A stretch of DNA of 64,000 nucleotides from Cryptomeria japonica (taxonomy: Eukaryota > Streptophyta > Pinopsida > Cupressales > Cupressaceae). Positions 34,362-44,240 of the stretch are shown here, in pieces. The stretch lies in assembly GCF_030272615.1 (NCBI RefSeq), contig NC_081415.1, positions 376,417,392 to 376,481,391 of the forward strand. Direction: 5' to 3'. Made by a program: the position numbers and the translations under genes. A model generated the notes under the pieces. That model made no database searches. It saw only the letters and a program-made list of their open reading frames with translations, and had not been told where the DNA came from. The stretch's first letter is position 1. Each line of letters starts with the position of its first letter.

Positions 34362-34379
34362 GCCCCACGGTGGGCTCCA
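34362..34379 (-). promoter_or_regulatory. Primer binding site of element B, tRNA-Lys
   Basis: Minus strand TGGAGCCCACCGTGGGGC, 17 of 18 complementary to the 3' end of plant tRNA-Lys (CUU), four bases after the LTR end. Only the fourth base differs from the expected TGGC start. Confidence 0.85.
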
Positions 34380-34383
34380 GAAA

Positions 34384-35530
34384 TGTGTGTGTGAAAAAGT
34401 GAACCTGTAGCTGCAAGCACAACACTCCAATTAAGTCATTATATGCATGGTTAGTAATCAATAATCAATAAGAAATAAACCATAGCAAAGCGACTAATTT
34501 CCTTCTAAAAGATGCAAGTATAAGATTGCTCTTAGATTTTTATAAGCAATACCAGTGACTAGACTACACCAAGACAAAGGATTTAATCTATATGATATTA
34601 AGCTATATGGATGCAAGATGGATGAGTAATTCAAGCAAATTCAAGCAACAATGCATGCAAGCAATAATGAATGTAAAATGGATGCAAGTAATCTAAAAAA
34701 GGCACAATGATTTCAATGACTCAAGAGCGAAATTAGCATGATAATAATTTCCAAGCATGTTCTCAAAAATCTCTAGGGTGAATTGGAATGAGAGCTGAAG
34801 ACTGAATTTATTAAGAATTACAAAAAGCTCAATTTAGGATTAATTGAAAATAATTGAGAAATCAGGTTGAGTTAACCTTGAGATAGATTCCAATTATAAT
34901 TTAATTGAAATGCATTCAAATTAGAAGTCCAAGTTGCATTGGAAAATAATAATAAATTAGTTCCATGCACATCTGATAAAAATAGATAATTCTTCAATTT
35001 AATCAAGAAAAGAGTTTTCTTAATGCAACTGAACTTCTTTTTTTCTGAAAAGCTTTGAGTTCCAATTTTAGAGAATAATTCAACAATTCAATTAAATTAC
35101 TTTTCTGATTTTAAGTTCTAAATTTAGAAAAAGAAATAATATCTCAAGTTTGATTTCTCTCTCAATTCAATTTTTTTTTGTTTGACTTTTGTTTTGTTTC
35201 AATTCAACTCTTTGTAATAAATTAATTCATCTTTTGTAATAAATTAATCCTTTCGCATGATTGAATGGCAAATTTATTAATTAATTAAATATGCAAAGAT
35301 ATTTAATAAATTAAAATGGGATAATTGATCAAAATGATTATTCTTGAAATAATTCAATTAATTAAATAAATATTTAATTAATATTGAGTGGTTGATTTGC
35401 CATGTGATTTTTGATAATTAAAGAATTAATAATGTGCTCAAGATTGATTTAATTGCCTTTGGTTAGGACCTTGGTGATGTTGTCGAGATTAGGGGCCCAT
35501 GGTTTAGATGACCAATTTTAGGGTATTACA
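34384..35530 (-). repeat. 5' LTR of element B
   Basis: Same borders as 17,974-19,114 (TGTAATACCC ... CACACACACA in element sense). The TATA box has decayed here: plus-strand 34,805-34,813 reads AATTTATTA where the other LTR has TATTTATAG. This LTR would have to drive the element. Confidence 0.93.
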
Positions 35531-35535
35531 TAATG
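35531..35535 (+). repeat. Target-site duplication of element B, right copy
   Basis: TAATG follows the LTR end TATTACA; it pairs with GAATG at 17,969-17,973 with one mismatch. Confidence 0.7.
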
Positions 35536-35978
35536 AAATAATTGATGACGGTAATTTGGATAATGTGCACAAACTGTATAATACATTTAATGATTCTGAC
35601 AGGGAGAGTATAGAGAATAGCATTATTTTACACTTGGACATATATAAGAAGGTTCTGATTGAAGTTGTAGATGATTTACCGAATGAACTTTATAGAAGAT
35701 TGGAAGCAAAAAGGATAGCAGTAATGGAGCTGGATAAGAAACTAAAAATTGAAAAACTTCTAGCTATACATCCTATTAATTCAAGAGAAGAAAATGAAGA
35801 ATTAATATCTGAAGCAAATCGGTCTGTTTTTGCCAGTGGGCACCAACAAGTGAGCTTGATGGAAGGAAGAGTAAAAGAAATTGTAGATGAGACTATAGAT
35901 AATTGGGATATATTTTTTGTGGAGAAAGAAAATAAAGAAGAAATGAGAAGACCTAAAAAGACATTCAAAGTGTATTAG
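35531..35978 (+). pseudogene. Locus 3 gene, 3' part (beyond element B)
   Basis: Directly after the element B LTR the frame resumes: with one copy of the 5-base target duplication removed, the phase of the 5' part at 17,971 continues here without a shift for 148 codons to the TAG at 35976. The protein is acidic and helical (DSDRESIENSIILHL, LPNELYRRLEAKRIAVMELD, GRVKEIVDETIDNWD). This shows that the gene was whole at this point when element B inserted. The copia integrase homology begins about 60 bases after its end. Confidence 0.65.
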
Positions 35979-36036
35979 AAAGACAAGGATAAGGGCAAAG
36001 GAAAAATTGGTGGAGTTCCAAACATTAAGATTACTG

Positions 36037-36860
36037 ATACCGGTAAGACCCCTTATGAGCTTTGGTTTGGTCATGTTCCTACTATGAAATATTTCAAACT
36101 TTTTGGTAGCAAATGTTATATCAAGAGAGATAAGGATATTGGAAATTTTGATGCTAGAAGCAATGAAGGTATATTTTTGGGATATTCCACAGAGTAAAGC
36201 CTACCGGTGTTATAACAAGAGACTGAGAAAGATTTTTGAGAGTACATTGGAAAGGAGATCAGAGCTAATGATGGAGGTCAACATGTTGTTCTAGCTCCTA
36301 TTCAATCTAAAGGACCTAAGAAGATTGATCCGGTAGAGACAGAGACTATTAATCTGGATGTTGTTGTTGTTAGTGATGATGTGCATGAATCTGAGAATCA
36401 AAAGACTCTGAGGTATGTTAGATTAAATCAATCTAAGAATTAGGTTATTAGTGATATGAATAAATGTGTGATGGCTAGAAGAAGGTTAGCTGCAAAAGAG
36501 GTATGTTTGATATCCAAAGTTGAACTTAAAGATGTTTTTGAAGCTTGTAAAGATGAGAATTGGATAAGGGCCATGGAAGAAAAATTAGATCAGATTGAAA
36601 AGAAAAATACTTGGGAACTTGTGCCTAGAACTAAGGATAAAAATGTTATTGGTACTAAATGAGTTTTTAGGAACAAATTAAATGAAACCAGTGAAGTAGT
36701 CAGAAATAAAGCTAAACTAGTCTGCAAAGAGTATTCACACTAAGAAGAAATTGATTGTGAAGAAAATTTTGCTCCAGTTGCCAAAATTGAAGTTGTTAGG
36801 TTGTTACTTGCCTATGCTTCTTTTAAAGATTTCAAGGTATATCGGATCGATGTCGAGTAA
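36037..36860 (+). pseudogene. Copia integrase end and RT start
   Basis: KTPYELWFGHVPTMKYFKLF and GSKCYIKRDKDIGNFDARS are the C-terminal integrase region; after a linker come WIRAMEEKLDQIEKKNTWEL, KDKNVIGTK and KAKLVCKEYSH, then FAPVAKIEVVRLLLAYASF, the opening RT blocks of a Ty1/copia pol. There are stops at 36,195, 36,441, 36,660 and 36,741, and a frameshift near 36,060-36,110. The RT is cut at about 36,858 just after FKVYRIDV; the catalytic YADD region is missing. Confidence 0.85.
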
Positions 36861-37684
36861 AACTACAAAGTTGTGTCACACTTTTAGAAAGGAAATAGTC
36901 AATGTTGATTCAAATTTTTAAATTAAATCAATAGAAAGTGAAATATATGTTTTGAATTTTGAAATGATGTAAACTAATAAAATTTATATTCTTTTGTCTA
37001 TTTTATGTTTGTAATTTTAACAAAAAATCAAATAATTATTTGAATGTAATTTTTTTATAAAGTAAACACTATAATTTAGTTGCTAATAAAATGTTGAAAT
37101 TGAAGTTACACAAGCCACCACACTTTATTTAATAAATTTTACCTTTGTTTCTTCATTTTCTTGTGTATATATGATAACTTGAAACTTTAGTGCATGGATA
37201 CATTTTTTACTATTTTTTATAAATAAATATTTTTCAATAAATTTGAAAAGTTGCGTGTGCTGAAATGTAGCTCTTTCCAATTTCCGCCACCTTTTTTTTA
37301 ATTATTTATCCAAATTAGAAAAGAATTATATCATCTTTATATAGATTCTTTTCTCTACTACATCATATTTTTTTCAAATATTTTAAATAAATTTTAGTAT
37401 TTTTCTTTGACAAGATAATCAACCTTATATTTTAGTGTTGATGACCTACTTTCAATAAAAATAAAATATAAAATATAAAAACTAATTAAAATATTAAAAG
37501 ATATATATTTTGGAAAATTCACTTATAGTTCTATAAAAGGGTATTTTTACATTTCAAAAGAAAATTAATTATAAGAGTAGGAGTTGTTGAAACATTGAGT
37601 TTTTTATTTCTTATTTGGTAATTGTACCCAAAGTGGTATAAAATATGCATCTAGTAGACACTTCCAATTGTAAAAGTTGTAGCT
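36861..37684. other. AT-rich patch replacing the RT core
   Basis: About 820 bases of unrelated AT-rich DNA. Its ends carry a weak inverted match (AACTACAA and TTGTAGCT). Roughly 330 codons of RT are absent, so this is a replacement or deletion-plus-filler rather than a clean insertion. No open frame of note. Confidence 0.5.
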
Positions 37685-38310
37685 AATCAGAATTTGTACA
37701 AATCTATGGTTGGTGGATTATTATATCTTACTCAGACTAGGCCTGACATTATGCATGTTGTATGTATGGCTACTAGATATCAAGTTGATCCAAAGGAAAG
37801 TCATGTTACTGCTGTTAAAAGAATATTCAGATATCTTAAGGGAACTGTGGATTTTGGTTTATGATATCCTAAGAAAGATGATTTCATTTTATGTGCTTAC
37901 ACTGATGTAGATTGGGCAGGTGATGTAGATAACCAAAAGAGTACTAGCAGTGGAGCATTTTTTTGGGTAAGAAGTTGGTTTCATGGGCTAGAAAGAAACA
38001 AGACTCATTATCTTTATCTACTGCTGAAGTTGAGTACATTGTTGCTGCTAGTAATTGCACTCAAATAGTTTGGATGAAGCAAATATTAAAAGATATCATA
38101 ATTGTTTATGATGAGCCTACTTTTATATACTGTGATAATAAATATGTCAAAGAATCTGGTACAACATTCAAAGACTAAGAATATATCAATCAAATATAAT
38201 TACTTGAAAGAGAAGGTCAGTGAACAGAAGGTGAAGCTTGAATATGTATCTACAAAGTAATAAATTGTTGATATTTTCACTAATCCTTTGCCTACAGATA
38301 AATTTATCTA
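37685..38310 (+). pseudogene. Copia RT end and RNase H
   Basis: YKSMVGGLLYLTQTRPDIMH, then AVKRIFRYLKGT and AYTDVDWAGDVDNQKSTSSG (RNase H first Asp). After a frameshift near 37,965: LVSWARKKQDSLSLSTAEVEY and FIYCDNKYVKE, ending in a region equivalent to the usual copia C-terminus (VSEQKVKLEYVSTK, then FTNPLPTDKF with shifts). Stops at 37,864 and 38,176. Confidence 0.85.
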
Positions 38311-38690
38311 TTTGAGATATAATCTAGGGGTAACCACCCCTCCCGATGAGAACTAGATGCATTGAATTGCATCGATCTGGTGGATTTTAGAGCCTTATTC
38401 TTTTTATCCAGATTGATGTGTTGATGTTGCTCCTTTGCTGGAGTAGTCTGTTCATTTGGTTGTGACAGATTCATATTTCTGTGTTTTGGAGGAGAGAGAT
38501 ATGTGTTTCATATTCAAAGGGGGAGAGTCTATTTGGTTTTATATTTTTGGAGAACTTTGGCATTGTTCTCAAAGGGGGAGAGATCATGTGAAAATTTTTA
38601 TTATCCATCTTGATCTTAGGGGGAGTCTATTGGTGATATCTTCTTTCTTTGCATTGATTGCTTTCACATTCATATGTTGCCATCAATGCC

Positions 38691-38702
38691 AAAGGGGGAA
38701 AT
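38691..38702 (+). promoter_or_regulatory. Copia polypurine tract
   Basis: AAAGGGGGAAAT directly before TGTTGAGTTG, the LTR start. Other AAGGGGGAGA runs at 38,517, 38,571 and 38,620 are upstream look-alikes, common in this copia group. Confidence 0.85.
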
Positions 38703-39988
38703 TGTTGAGTTGTTGAGATTGTTGGGGAGATTGTTGTAGTCTGTTATATTTGGTTGTTGAATTTGGATATTTTGTTTTCATTGATGTCAACATATTCATG
38801 TGGGTTATTCCGGTGAGTTTGGGAAGTTTTTCTAATTTGGTTTGCTATTCTTTGGTCACCGGTTCTTGGTGTTCCTGTCGGTATTTCCTTTGGTATATTT
38901 TGGAATGGTCAGACCTTGTGCTGAGATTTTGGGATGTTGTTTGGGATGATCTTGTGTATCTTCATTTTATATGGTTCATGATTTGGTGACCTACAAGTTA
39001 TCTTTCTTCATGACAGTTATTGCTTCGTTATGTTCTTGAGCTTTTAGATGTTGATCGATGAAGATTTGAAAGGTGGAGTTGGTGCAACTATTCTGGATAA
39101 TTCTAATGTGTTTGTTGGTGTTTCCTAATTGTTTCCTATTTGTTTTGGTGATTCGCATTGATATTTGTGCGAGTTTTGGTGATTTCTATCAATCAGTGAT
39201 GATTCGTGTGTTATGTGGTACTTCTTGTGGTGTAGCATGTTGCAGTTGATCTTGGCATGATTTTCGATGAATATGATCATTTGGGAATTTGAATTAGGTC
39301 CATTCTATGTAATGTAAATCATAATATTGGTTCGATGGTCGATCCTTGTATCATGTAATGTATTTTTTGTATTTATGAGTTAAGGGTTGAGGGTTTAGCT
39401 GACCCTGCTATCAAGGTTGATTATTTGTATATATAGGTGATATACTTATATAATTTTTGTGTTGGTATTATGTTTGCATTATCAAACAGAGTTGTATGTG
39501 CGAAAAAGGGTATACATTCGGTGAAGTGTTATGGTGAGATCGGTGTTGTAGAGAAAACAACTATGCTTAATCGGAACTATCATTTGGCATATGTGGATGC
39601 TACTATTGCAGTTCATTTCTTCCGGATTGTAGTACGATTCATTTTATAAGTCACTGAGACTTCCCTAAGGGTTGTAGCTTCCGGGCATATATCTTTTGTG
39701 TAGTGAGCTCTAGGTAATGTGCTTGAATACATGTGCATTCCCCATTATAATATTTTCACATACTACTACAGAGTATCATATTATTGTGGGTAGGTTCCCA
39801 CCATGGTTTTTCCCTTGACCGGGTTTTTCACATCAAAAATTTTGGTTTTATGTGTTGTGTTGTTCATTTTCTTATCTTTCAATTGTTGCAATTTATCAGT
39901 TTATGCTTTGGTGCTTGATTATTTGATTTCCAGTGAAGACTGATTCACACCCCCCCCTCTCAATCTTTCTTCTTGATTGTTGCTAACA
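38703..39988 (+). repeat. 3' LTR of copia composite
   Basis: TGTTGAGTTG ... GTTGCTAACA. Contains TATATATAGG at about 39,428 as TATA box and the pyrimidine run ACCCCCCCCTCTC 40 bases from the end. It differs in length and sequence from the 5' LTR at 14,258. Confidence 0.8.
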
Positions 39989-40515
39989 ATGACCACTTCC
40001 TAGACTTGATGGATGGCTTGATGTCACAACCTAGCCAGTGTTACCTCTTCCTCATATTGCCTTTGTAGTTCTCTCTCTTTTTTTGTAAGGCATTCGAACT
40101 GTGTTCCTACACCATCATTGACTACTAGATTGTAATATTCATTTATTCTTTCAATCAGAGATCTATTTTTGATTCATGGGTGGAGTGGTAGAGTTACTTG
40201 CAGATGCAGGGTTTGATGAGGCCTTATTTGAACCCTTGTTACTTGGGTTCTTATTCTTGGCCTCCTCCTTATCGATCAGTGGATATATAGGGTTCCCTTT
40301 CTTTAATGAACTCCTTCCAAATATACAAAGTTATATCAATGTGTATTAATTTTATATATATATATCTAAGATTATCAGAGTTGCCACCCTTTAAGGGAAT
40401 TAATTCTTCTTTTCTAAATCTTCTTCTACTACAATGCCACTTTATTAGTTGAATCATTTCTTAGATATAAATTTAAAGATTTTGACTCTTTCTCCTAAAT
40501 GGAAATATCAACCAG
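39989..40515 (-). pseudogene. Possible 5' gag remnant of another gypsy element
   Basis: Minus-strand frames downstream of a primer site: MIQLIKWHCSRRRFRKEE (40457-40269) and a Ser/Asn/Pro-rich stretch (NKNPSNKGSNKASSNPASAS). No gag core is visible; the copia 3' LTR cuts it at 39,988. The call rests on position next to the primer site. Confidence 0.35.
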
Positions 40516-40533
40516 TCCCCAGCAGAGTCGCCA
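40516..40533 (-). promoter_or_regulatory. Primer binding site of an orphan gypsy element
   Basis: Minus strand TGGCGACTCTGCTGGGGA, a primer-site sequence recurrent in plant gypsy elements. The LTR would end a few bases before it, at about 40,540 (TGGAGCTC on the plus strand). Confidence 0.6.
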
Positions 40534-40539
40534 ATTTTT

Positions 40540-41113
40540 TGGAGCTCAAAAATGTAAGTTTTTGTAAACTCTAAGAATAGGCTAGATTCTATGGTTGAGT
40601 TCAACAAACAGTATTGGCCAACTAACGGATTGACTCAAATCTGGTTGCTAATCCCTATACTTTAGGCTCTACTAATACCTAGGCATGTTTACCTTAAATA
40701 AAATGAAGTAGATCTATTAATAGTTGGGATTGTTTGTGGCCTTAACTAAAGTAAAATGTACAAAAACTTAAAAAGGTTACAAAGTTGTAATGGGTTTCAA
40801 GGTTCTAAAATGAGATCAGTTCATTCCTTCTATTAGGTCTGGAGTCAATTAAGTTCCCAACAATATCCTCTATATTTCCCTTATTCAACAATTTTTAATC
40901 TTACACCTAATGTAAGTTTGTCAGCTATTTAGTTTCTTATACTTGATGATTCACATTTGTCGCAATGACTATTCTACATGTATTTAATCTTTCTTTGAAA
41001 GAGCCAAACACAATAATCATCCAAAGATAAAAGTCTCCTTGATCAATCCACAATATTCTCAATACAAAAGACTAAAATAACAAGATGATCATATGTATAG
41101 AAATCCTTGAACA
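40540..41113 (-). repeat. Part of an orphan gypsy LTR
   Basis: Inferred from the adjacent primer site. The other LTR end was not found; a copia-type solo LTR interrupts at 41,114. No gene seen. Confidence 0.4.
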
Positions 41114-42515
41114 TGATGGTATGATGAAAGAATAAGGATCTAGTTAACTACTGAGAGGGGGGGGGGGGGGTGGTAAATCAGTAGATAGAAAATTGATATA
41201 AACTTTCACCAATCTCTTAATTAACCTCTCAAAGCAAACTCTAAACTGACAAGTTAAACACTGAACTTCAAATGCAATAATAATGACAAGATAAATTGGT
41301 TGACTGTTATAACAAATTAACAGTAAAACAAATTGAAACTCACAAACATCCAAATACTTTACTAACATAAGTAAAACCTAATTTTAGATTGTTGCCGATT
41401 AACATAACATATCAAAGTGAATTTAGCAGTTAAGCAATTCAACCATAGTAAACATAACCACAAAAGAATTCACCATTTGACACAATATTTTTTGACATGG
41501 AAACCCAAATGGGAAAAACCATGATATTTTGAGCTCTTTTGAAGTTTGCCCTATTAAAAGCCAAGCCTATTAAAGCTTTACAATAAGTCCTATTAAGAAC
41601 AGATCCTGTTAGGGACCACCCAGTTAAGGGATTGACTATAATGCCCTATTAGAAGCAATACTCTGTAAGGAGTAACCTCAGTAGAGGATTTGAAATCCAA
41701 GCTAATGCACCACCTGGTTAGAGGATTTGAATAACACTAAGCTTGTTAGAGCTTACTCGGTTAGGAAATTTTACGGTTGTAATTGTTAGAAAACAATACG
41801 GGTTTGTTGATCTATTTGAATAGCACTACAATTGCCTATTTAGATCCTTTTCATGCTCCTATATGCCTTTACACAAACTGCAAATACATCATCTGGTTCG
41901 GCAACCACACTCTCACTCTCAACTATAAATTGCCAATTCTTCAACAAAACAACTCATCGACCTTATAAACAAATCATCAGGTCGGTAACACATCACAAAC
42001 CTAATTATCTCATAGAGATTACAAACAAATCAGTTCAAGTATGACCGTTGGATTACATAATAATCACTGCACATCATTCAAGATAGCCTCGATTTCTCCT
42101 TGATTACCTCTTCATCGAACATTGTAACTTATCACGCAGTTTGCATTACATGCAATATACTTGCTCATTCCCAAGATAAAAACTTTTAACTCAACGTGCC
42201 AAAAACCATTTGAAACTCTTCTCATACAACATGCATACGTGTCATTATCATTACCACTCATCATTAGATTATAAACCAATACAACAAACTTCATCAGTTA
42301 GGATTTATCATATCAACAGGTAGGGTTTACTAGTTCATCTCTCCATTTCTAGCAATACCGGTTTCCTCCACAAACTCACCTACCGGTTGCAGTTCCCTTC
42401 ACTAGCTCTTCCTACCAATTACAAAACAACATTATAAAAACATCATTACCAGTTATAATTGACATCATTGACAACATAACATTTCATTAATACAATCATC
42501 ATGCAAATTCCAACA
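41114..42515 (-). repeat. Copia-type solo LTR, minus strand
   Basis: In LTR sense it begins TGTTGGAATTTGC (42,515) and ends with CCCCTCTCAGTAG plus about 35 bases (41,114). A poly-C run is at 41,155-41,170 (poly-G on the plus strand) and ATGGTTTTTCCCATTTGG near 41,500. Flanks GAACA / AAACA match at 4 of 5. It contains five or more TTAACC(G/A)GGT-like repeats at 41,540-41,770. No polypurine tract or primer site adjoins, hence solo. Confidence 0.55.
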
Positions 42516-44240
42516 AAACAACCTTTGATTACAGTAATTAAAACAATGAGCCAAATTGGATATTACAAGAACTTAATAATATTCTATATACAGTTATGAA
42601 GAGAAGAGTAAATTTTATCATTGCCAGTATTTATGAAGTAATTCCTCCCTATTCCCTTTTATCCAATCTTCATCCCCCTTTTATAAACACAAGGATTCTT
42701 CCCAGATTGGTTACAACTTTTGGGTATGAAACAACATGACTGTTCATCTAGGAACTAATTACTTTATCCTTGATAAATTTATTAACTAAACCACTAACCA
42801 CTTTTTAATGTATTTGAAATTGTTCATTAGAATACTTATTTTAATTCTATATTTGGGCCTCATATCCTCCTAAAGTATCTTCTTCTCACAGTGATATTCT
42901 ACTTGATATCACAATACTTAATGATTTTTCCCTATGTTACCAATAGTGTCCTAGCCTGTTGAAATAATCATCATAATGGTATTTCAGAATATAGAACAAA
43001 TTGTCACTAGCATCTGCAACAAAATCTCCCACCTCACACAATTTGTTGAATGCTCTGCATATCCTTATCTGAAATTCCCTATTCGGCATGTGGGTTAGGA
43101 AGAGAGTTTTTCCATGGTCGTTTCACTAAATTCCTCAAAATTCATTTTGTACATTTTGCACTTAGAGATCAATTCGCCTTTATTATTTTGTTCCTTGCAT
43201 AGATGAAATAAGGCAACTATGTTTATTGGCAAGATGTAATTTTTTTTTGTTAGACCATCATCATTATACCGAAATTATCATTTTGGTGAGACATTGAACA
43301 TCTCTCATTAACAAGTGAGTTTTTCGTAAGACATAGTTCTTTGGTAGGACCTCCCTCGGCTTGGATAGACTCTCAACGTCTTATTGAAACTTATATTTAG
43401 GAGAGACAGAAAGTATTTCACTGATAATCCCTTTAGATTATGTGTGTTGCAAGACACATTGGATGATATTTATTGCTCATGTGTTCTTTTTTATGAGACA
43501 TGGTACTTCAGTGAGACACACTTTTCTTTTTGTCGTCTTTCATTACTAGACCGATATGATCCTTCTTCTTTGTCAAATCATACAAGGAATCCATTTTGTG
43601 GTGTAACAAGAGAAGAGTCTTGGAAAAAAGGATTTCATCTTTTTTTCAAACACTTTGAATGATTAATCATATATCCATATTTGGAGCTTAGATATAATAA
43701 GGGATATGAATTATTTTAATTGGGAAATAAGGCATAATTCAGTTAAGATCATTTGATTTTTATTGAAAAAAAAATTGGGCTAGATAACATAATGAACTAT
43801 TATATGCATGGATCTCCTTATGGGTGGGAGCCACAATTTAACTCCACATACAATGTGAAATTTTTAAAATATCAAGCTCCATGATGTTCATGACTTCACA
43901 ATGGATCCAATATTATGGTTTTTAGCACCCTCTTAATTTTAATTTTGCAAAAAATTAAAGCCCCAATAGCTTCATCAAATTAATTTTTCCAAAAGGGATG
44001 CTTGATTTTAGTTGACTAATACAAATTATTCAACTAGTACAAGTCACTTAGGAAATTTGATTTTCTTAAGTTAACTAGTCAAATTTAAGTGTTTACATTT
44101 TGTCTGTATTTGCGGTGGCACTAGAATAGCATTGATGTAAAGAAAATAAGACACCAGTGACTCGGAGAAAAGGGAGTGAGGCAAAAATGTCCCAGACTGG
44201 ACTAACAATGGACTGATGATGGATGGAGGATGAGTGAAGG
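42516..44240. other. Gene-free stretch
   Basis: AT-rich with no recognisable coding domain. The longest frame (plus, 43,384-43,662, 92 codons) has no known motif. GAGACA / TAAGACA words recur at 43,285-43,520 without a fixed period. It probably includes the rest of the orphan gypsy LTR, but no end was found. Confidence 0.4.

Larger units (their letters stand above)
17974..35530 (-). mobile_element. Element B: near full-length Ty3/gypsy element, Tat type
   Basis: 17.6 kb between the outer LTR ends, read on the minus strand: 5' LTR (34,384-35,530), tRNA-Lys primer site, long leader, gag, protease, G-patch-like segment, RT, RNase H, second (archaeal-type) RNase H, integrase, A-rich tract, antisense PMD gene, polypurine tract and 3' LTR (17,974-19,114). 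The second RNase H and the antisense gene are marks of the Tat lineage (Ogre and relatives). LTRs differ by some 25-30 changes counted by eye, about 2.5 percent, so the insertion is not recent. All coding frames have stops. Confidence 0.9.
14258..39988 (+). mobile_element. Ty1/copia composite carrying a non-copia gene
   Basis: 5' LTR, Met-tRNA primer site, gag with zinc knuckles, then the locus 3 gene, then the copia integrase end, RT start, an unrelated AT-rich patch, RNase H, polypurine tract and 3' LTR. Protease and most of integrase are absent. The two LTRs share organisation and scattered blocks (CACTGAGACTTC-like, GTGGG...CCCACCATGG-like, CCCCCCTCT near the end) but differ widely in sequence and length (783 versus 1,286 bases). 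No 5-bp duplication is seen (ACAAT before, ATGAC after). The ends therefore probably come from two related elements joined by recombination. Element B is nested inside. Confidence 0.6.

Noticed and set aside
36861-37684. MITE insertion in the copia RT
   Set aside because: Inverted ends match over only 7 of 8 bases, no target duplication, and RT sequence is missing rather than interrupted.
41155-41172. Long poly-G run as a possible G-quadruplex or assembly error
   Set aside because: It is the poly-C run near the end of copia LTRs of this group, seen also at 39.95 and 50.78 kb in shorter form; length may be unreliable but the feature is real.
43384-43662. 92-codon frame with Cys and Arg residues
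   Set aside because: No recognisable motif and no neighbouring support; length is within what chance allows.
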